Part shown: positions 62,093-64,000 of the stretch, piece after piece
How positions within the stretch are numbered: the first letter of the stretch is position 1
Layout of the letters: each line of letters begins with the position of its first letter
NCBI GenBank assembly: GCA_963573385.1
Contig: CAUYLG010071450.1
Span: 1-64,000, forward strand
Direction: 5' to 3'
Source of the DNA: Cacajao melanocephalus
Lineage: Eukaryota > Chordata > Mammalia > Primates > Pitheciidae
DNA: 64,000 nt
Notes under the pieces: model-generated
Database searches by the model: none
What the model was told of the DNA's origin: nothing
The model's input: only the letters and a program-made list of their open reading frames with translations
Made by a program: the position numbers and the translations under genes

Positions 62093-62457
62093 TGTCAGGT
62101 TCTAACTGAGGTCCAAGGGTAGTCAGTGGGTGAGTGTTGGGTAGCTGGAAGAACACTCAAGGAATCGTAGACAGTTTTGGCATGGCTTTACTCTCTCTGG
62201 GCATGAGCAAGCCCAGGTACAAGTGAGCCTGGGCATGAGCTGTATGTACAGCATTAACAAGGTAAGTGTCTCTTTTACAGACAATCGTGGCTCTGAGCCA
62301 AGTATGACCTCATATGGGTGATCACTTAATGCACCTCACATATTGTAGTTACATAATGAGCAGAGTTGGGTGCCTGCACTCCAAACTCGCCGAGTCATGC
62401 TGGACCAGATGTCTGCGTTGGCCTATTCTTGACTGCAGCACATCCATTTTTCTTACA
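62093..62457 (-). repeat. 5' LTR of the provirus (365 bp)
   Basis: Matching copy of 59278-59625; begins TGTCAGGTTCTAACTGAGGTCC and ends CATCCATTTTTCTTACA on the plus strand. 17 bp longer than its partner. Confidence 0.9.
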
Positions 62458-62556
62458 CTAATTTCTCCCAGAAATACCTTCACAAACATATCCAGAGATA
62501 ATGCTTTACCAGTTCTCTGGACATCCAGTCAAGTGGGTACATGATATTAATCAACA
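62458..62556 (-). mobile_element. Older ERVL-class LTR (MLT2-like), second half
   Basis: Continues the interrupted LTR: CTAATTTCTCCCAGAAATACCTTCACAAACATATCCAGAGATAATG, then GTTCTCTGGACATCCAGTCAAGTGGGTACATGATATTAATCAACA. The first four bases are the duplicated CTAA. Confidence 0.7.
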
Positions 62557-63904
62557 TATTATTATAATTGTGCTTATTATAAGTTCAGGAGAAAGTAAGA
62601 GTAGACAACTGTCATGATAAAGATATCATCATAGTAAAAATAGCTGTGTTTTCCTGTTAATTCATTTATCTGACCAAGGCAGCTGTCATTTTAGTTTTCC
62701 TGCTTGCATTGGTTGTAACCTGCTATGTCATATGATGGTTATGGTCTGTTGCCATGGACGGAACACATGTAGTTCTAAGGCCACAAGTCTCAGGCCACTG
62801 GGTCCCCATCTCTGCACTCTTTCTGTCCCTGTTCACTCATTTGCCTTCTTATTATCCCCATTTTCTTGTTTCTGCTCCTCAGGCCTACCCACTTCCCTAT
62901 TCTCTGACCACGAGCTGAGTTTTCTGAAATTGATCAAGCACTAGGTATGTGCCCTTGTCCTCACAGCAGTGGGTGGGCGATGAGTCAGGGAATATGGGAA
63001 GCTGGGAGACGTTATTCCTCAGGTGGGTGTTTACATATCAATGATCTTTCTTCCTGGGAAAGAAGTGCTAACCTGTTAAAATTTCCATTTTAAGATTCAT
63101 AATGAATAAAAATTATCCAACCTAGATAGTGTTTAGAGTACACCAGACTGAAGCTATGGTTAGGACTTAGAACTCAAAAAACTTCTATGCTGTCTAAGAC
63201 TTGGTTAGCTTCTTTTACTTTAATGGAGGAAAATAACAGGGAGAAAAAGCCTATCATAATAACAAAAAGAAGATATTCAGTTTCATTTTTGCCCCTGAGG
63301 TCTTTTGCACTTTTGTGTTATGAAAAAAAGAATCTTTCTTTTTAAACTAATTCTTTGTCAGTCTGCGTCCAAGAAATGGGTCATAAAAGTTATCTTTCTA
63401 ACGTGCCATTCCATGGAGCTGAGGATGAAGTGTCCTGTAGTCATTTACACACATAATTGGGGAGTTAAACAGCCTGTCTGCAGTGATAGCAGGTGACGGG
63501 ATCTATCTGCCTCCTGTCAATTCTGGGGCAAACTTTAAGAGAAGGCCAAGCCGGTCATGTTTGCATGTCTGTGCCTAGGAATAGAGGTGCTTGGTTCCCT
63601 CTTACAGAGAATTAAAGAAAACAAGCCCTTTCTCACTTGGTTTTCAAGCTTCTCTCTCCTCTGGAAAGAGTGACCCAGACTCTGTGTCACATAATCAGGA
63701 TCATCTAGGGCCATTTATTCTCATCTTCAATGACAACTGAGACTGTACAGACCCAGCAGTGGCCGTCAAACCACCATATCCCTAAAGGGGAACTTCCGTA
63801 TCTTTGACTGGTGCAGAGCAGATTCCTTGAAGATTCACCTGATGGTGAGAGTCATGTTAGAATTTTTTTTCCAAGGCTTTTCAGTTTTTCAAGCAGTTGT
63901 GGGA
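62557..63904. other. No gene seen
   Basis: Unassigned sequence; frames of 63-70 codons have no domain. Confidence 0.5.
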
Positions 63905-64000
63905 GGTAGAGTTCTAATATGGCCTCTGAGAGTCCCTCCTCCTGGTGTGTACACACCTCCTCCCACTTATCCAATCAAACACTACTCCAGATACTTCTGT
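63905..64000 (+). mobile_element. Possible start of an ancient repeat, cut by the window end
   Basis: TAGAGTTCTAATATGGCCTCTGAGAGTCCCTCCTCCTGGTGTGTACACACCTCCTCCCACTTATCC resembles a common mammalian repeat phrase (TCTAAGATGGCC...CCCGCCTCCTGGT...CCCCTCCCAC). Family not assigned. Confidence 0.4.

Larger units (their letters stand above)
59278..62457 (-). mobile_element. Endogenous retrovirus, full-structure but internally deleted provirus
   Basis: Two LTRs (59278-59625 and 62093-62457) start TG and end CA on either strand, and a 4-bp target duplication CTAA lies at 59274-59277 and 62458-62461. The element is on the minus strand: the 5' LTR is at the right and the 3' LTR at the left. Internal length is only about 2.5 kb, far shorter than a full provirus, and no full-length gene remains. 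The 4-bp duplication favours a class I element; the pol-like motifs alone do not fix the family. It inserted into the older MLT2-like LTR. Confidence 0.88.

Overview
This is a stretch of primate, most likely human, nuclear DNA. The evidence is five Alu elements (one with AluY-type diagnostic bases), a primate-type LINE-1 3' end, many MIR and L2 fossils, hAT-Charlie-type DNA transposon fossils, a MLT2-like LTR and a composition rich in A and T. I found no protein-coding exon of a host gene that I can support, no tRNA, rRNA or other RNA gene, no CpG island and no CRISPR array. The open frames longer than 60 codons are low-complexity tracts, the pol remnant of an old endogenous retrovirus, or chance frames. 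The window reads as an intergenic or deep intronic stretch of a gene-poor region.

Layout: 1-433 is a polypurine GAG/GAA tract with a short open tail. 0.6-20 kb holds L2, MIR, Alu, MER5-like, Charlie-like and old L1 fossils in otherwise unassigned sequence. 20-32 kb has more MIR, a hAT-type element with a recognisable 8-bp target duplication, an Alu and about 1.1 kb of an ancient repeat. 32-36 kb and 48.6-49.2 kb contain AT-rich, non-repeat blocks dense in homeodomain-type TAAT/ATTA cores; they look like candidate conserved enhancers, which is inference only. 36-41 kb has an L1 3' end, an Alu, a very short L1 insertion with a 12-bp target duplication, a roughly 70-bp-arm inverted repeat, and a 32-nt exact repeat whose second copy lies beside a perfect 14-bp-arm palindrome. 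53-57.6 kb holds two long pyrimidine microsatellites (one grown from an Alu tail), MIR, L2 and an AluY.

The most structured object is at 58.9-62.6 kb: an endogenous retrovirus on the minus strand with two LTRs, a 4-bp target duplication, a primer-binding-site position, a polypurine tract and decayed gag/protease/RT/RNase H remnants. It sits inside an older MLT2-like LTR, which it splits in two. The provirus is internally deleted and has no full-length gene, so it is a fossil and not an active system. I see no previously undescribed functional system here. The best leads are the candidate conserved blocks, the 39.2-40.3 kb inverted-repeat cluster and the nested provirus.
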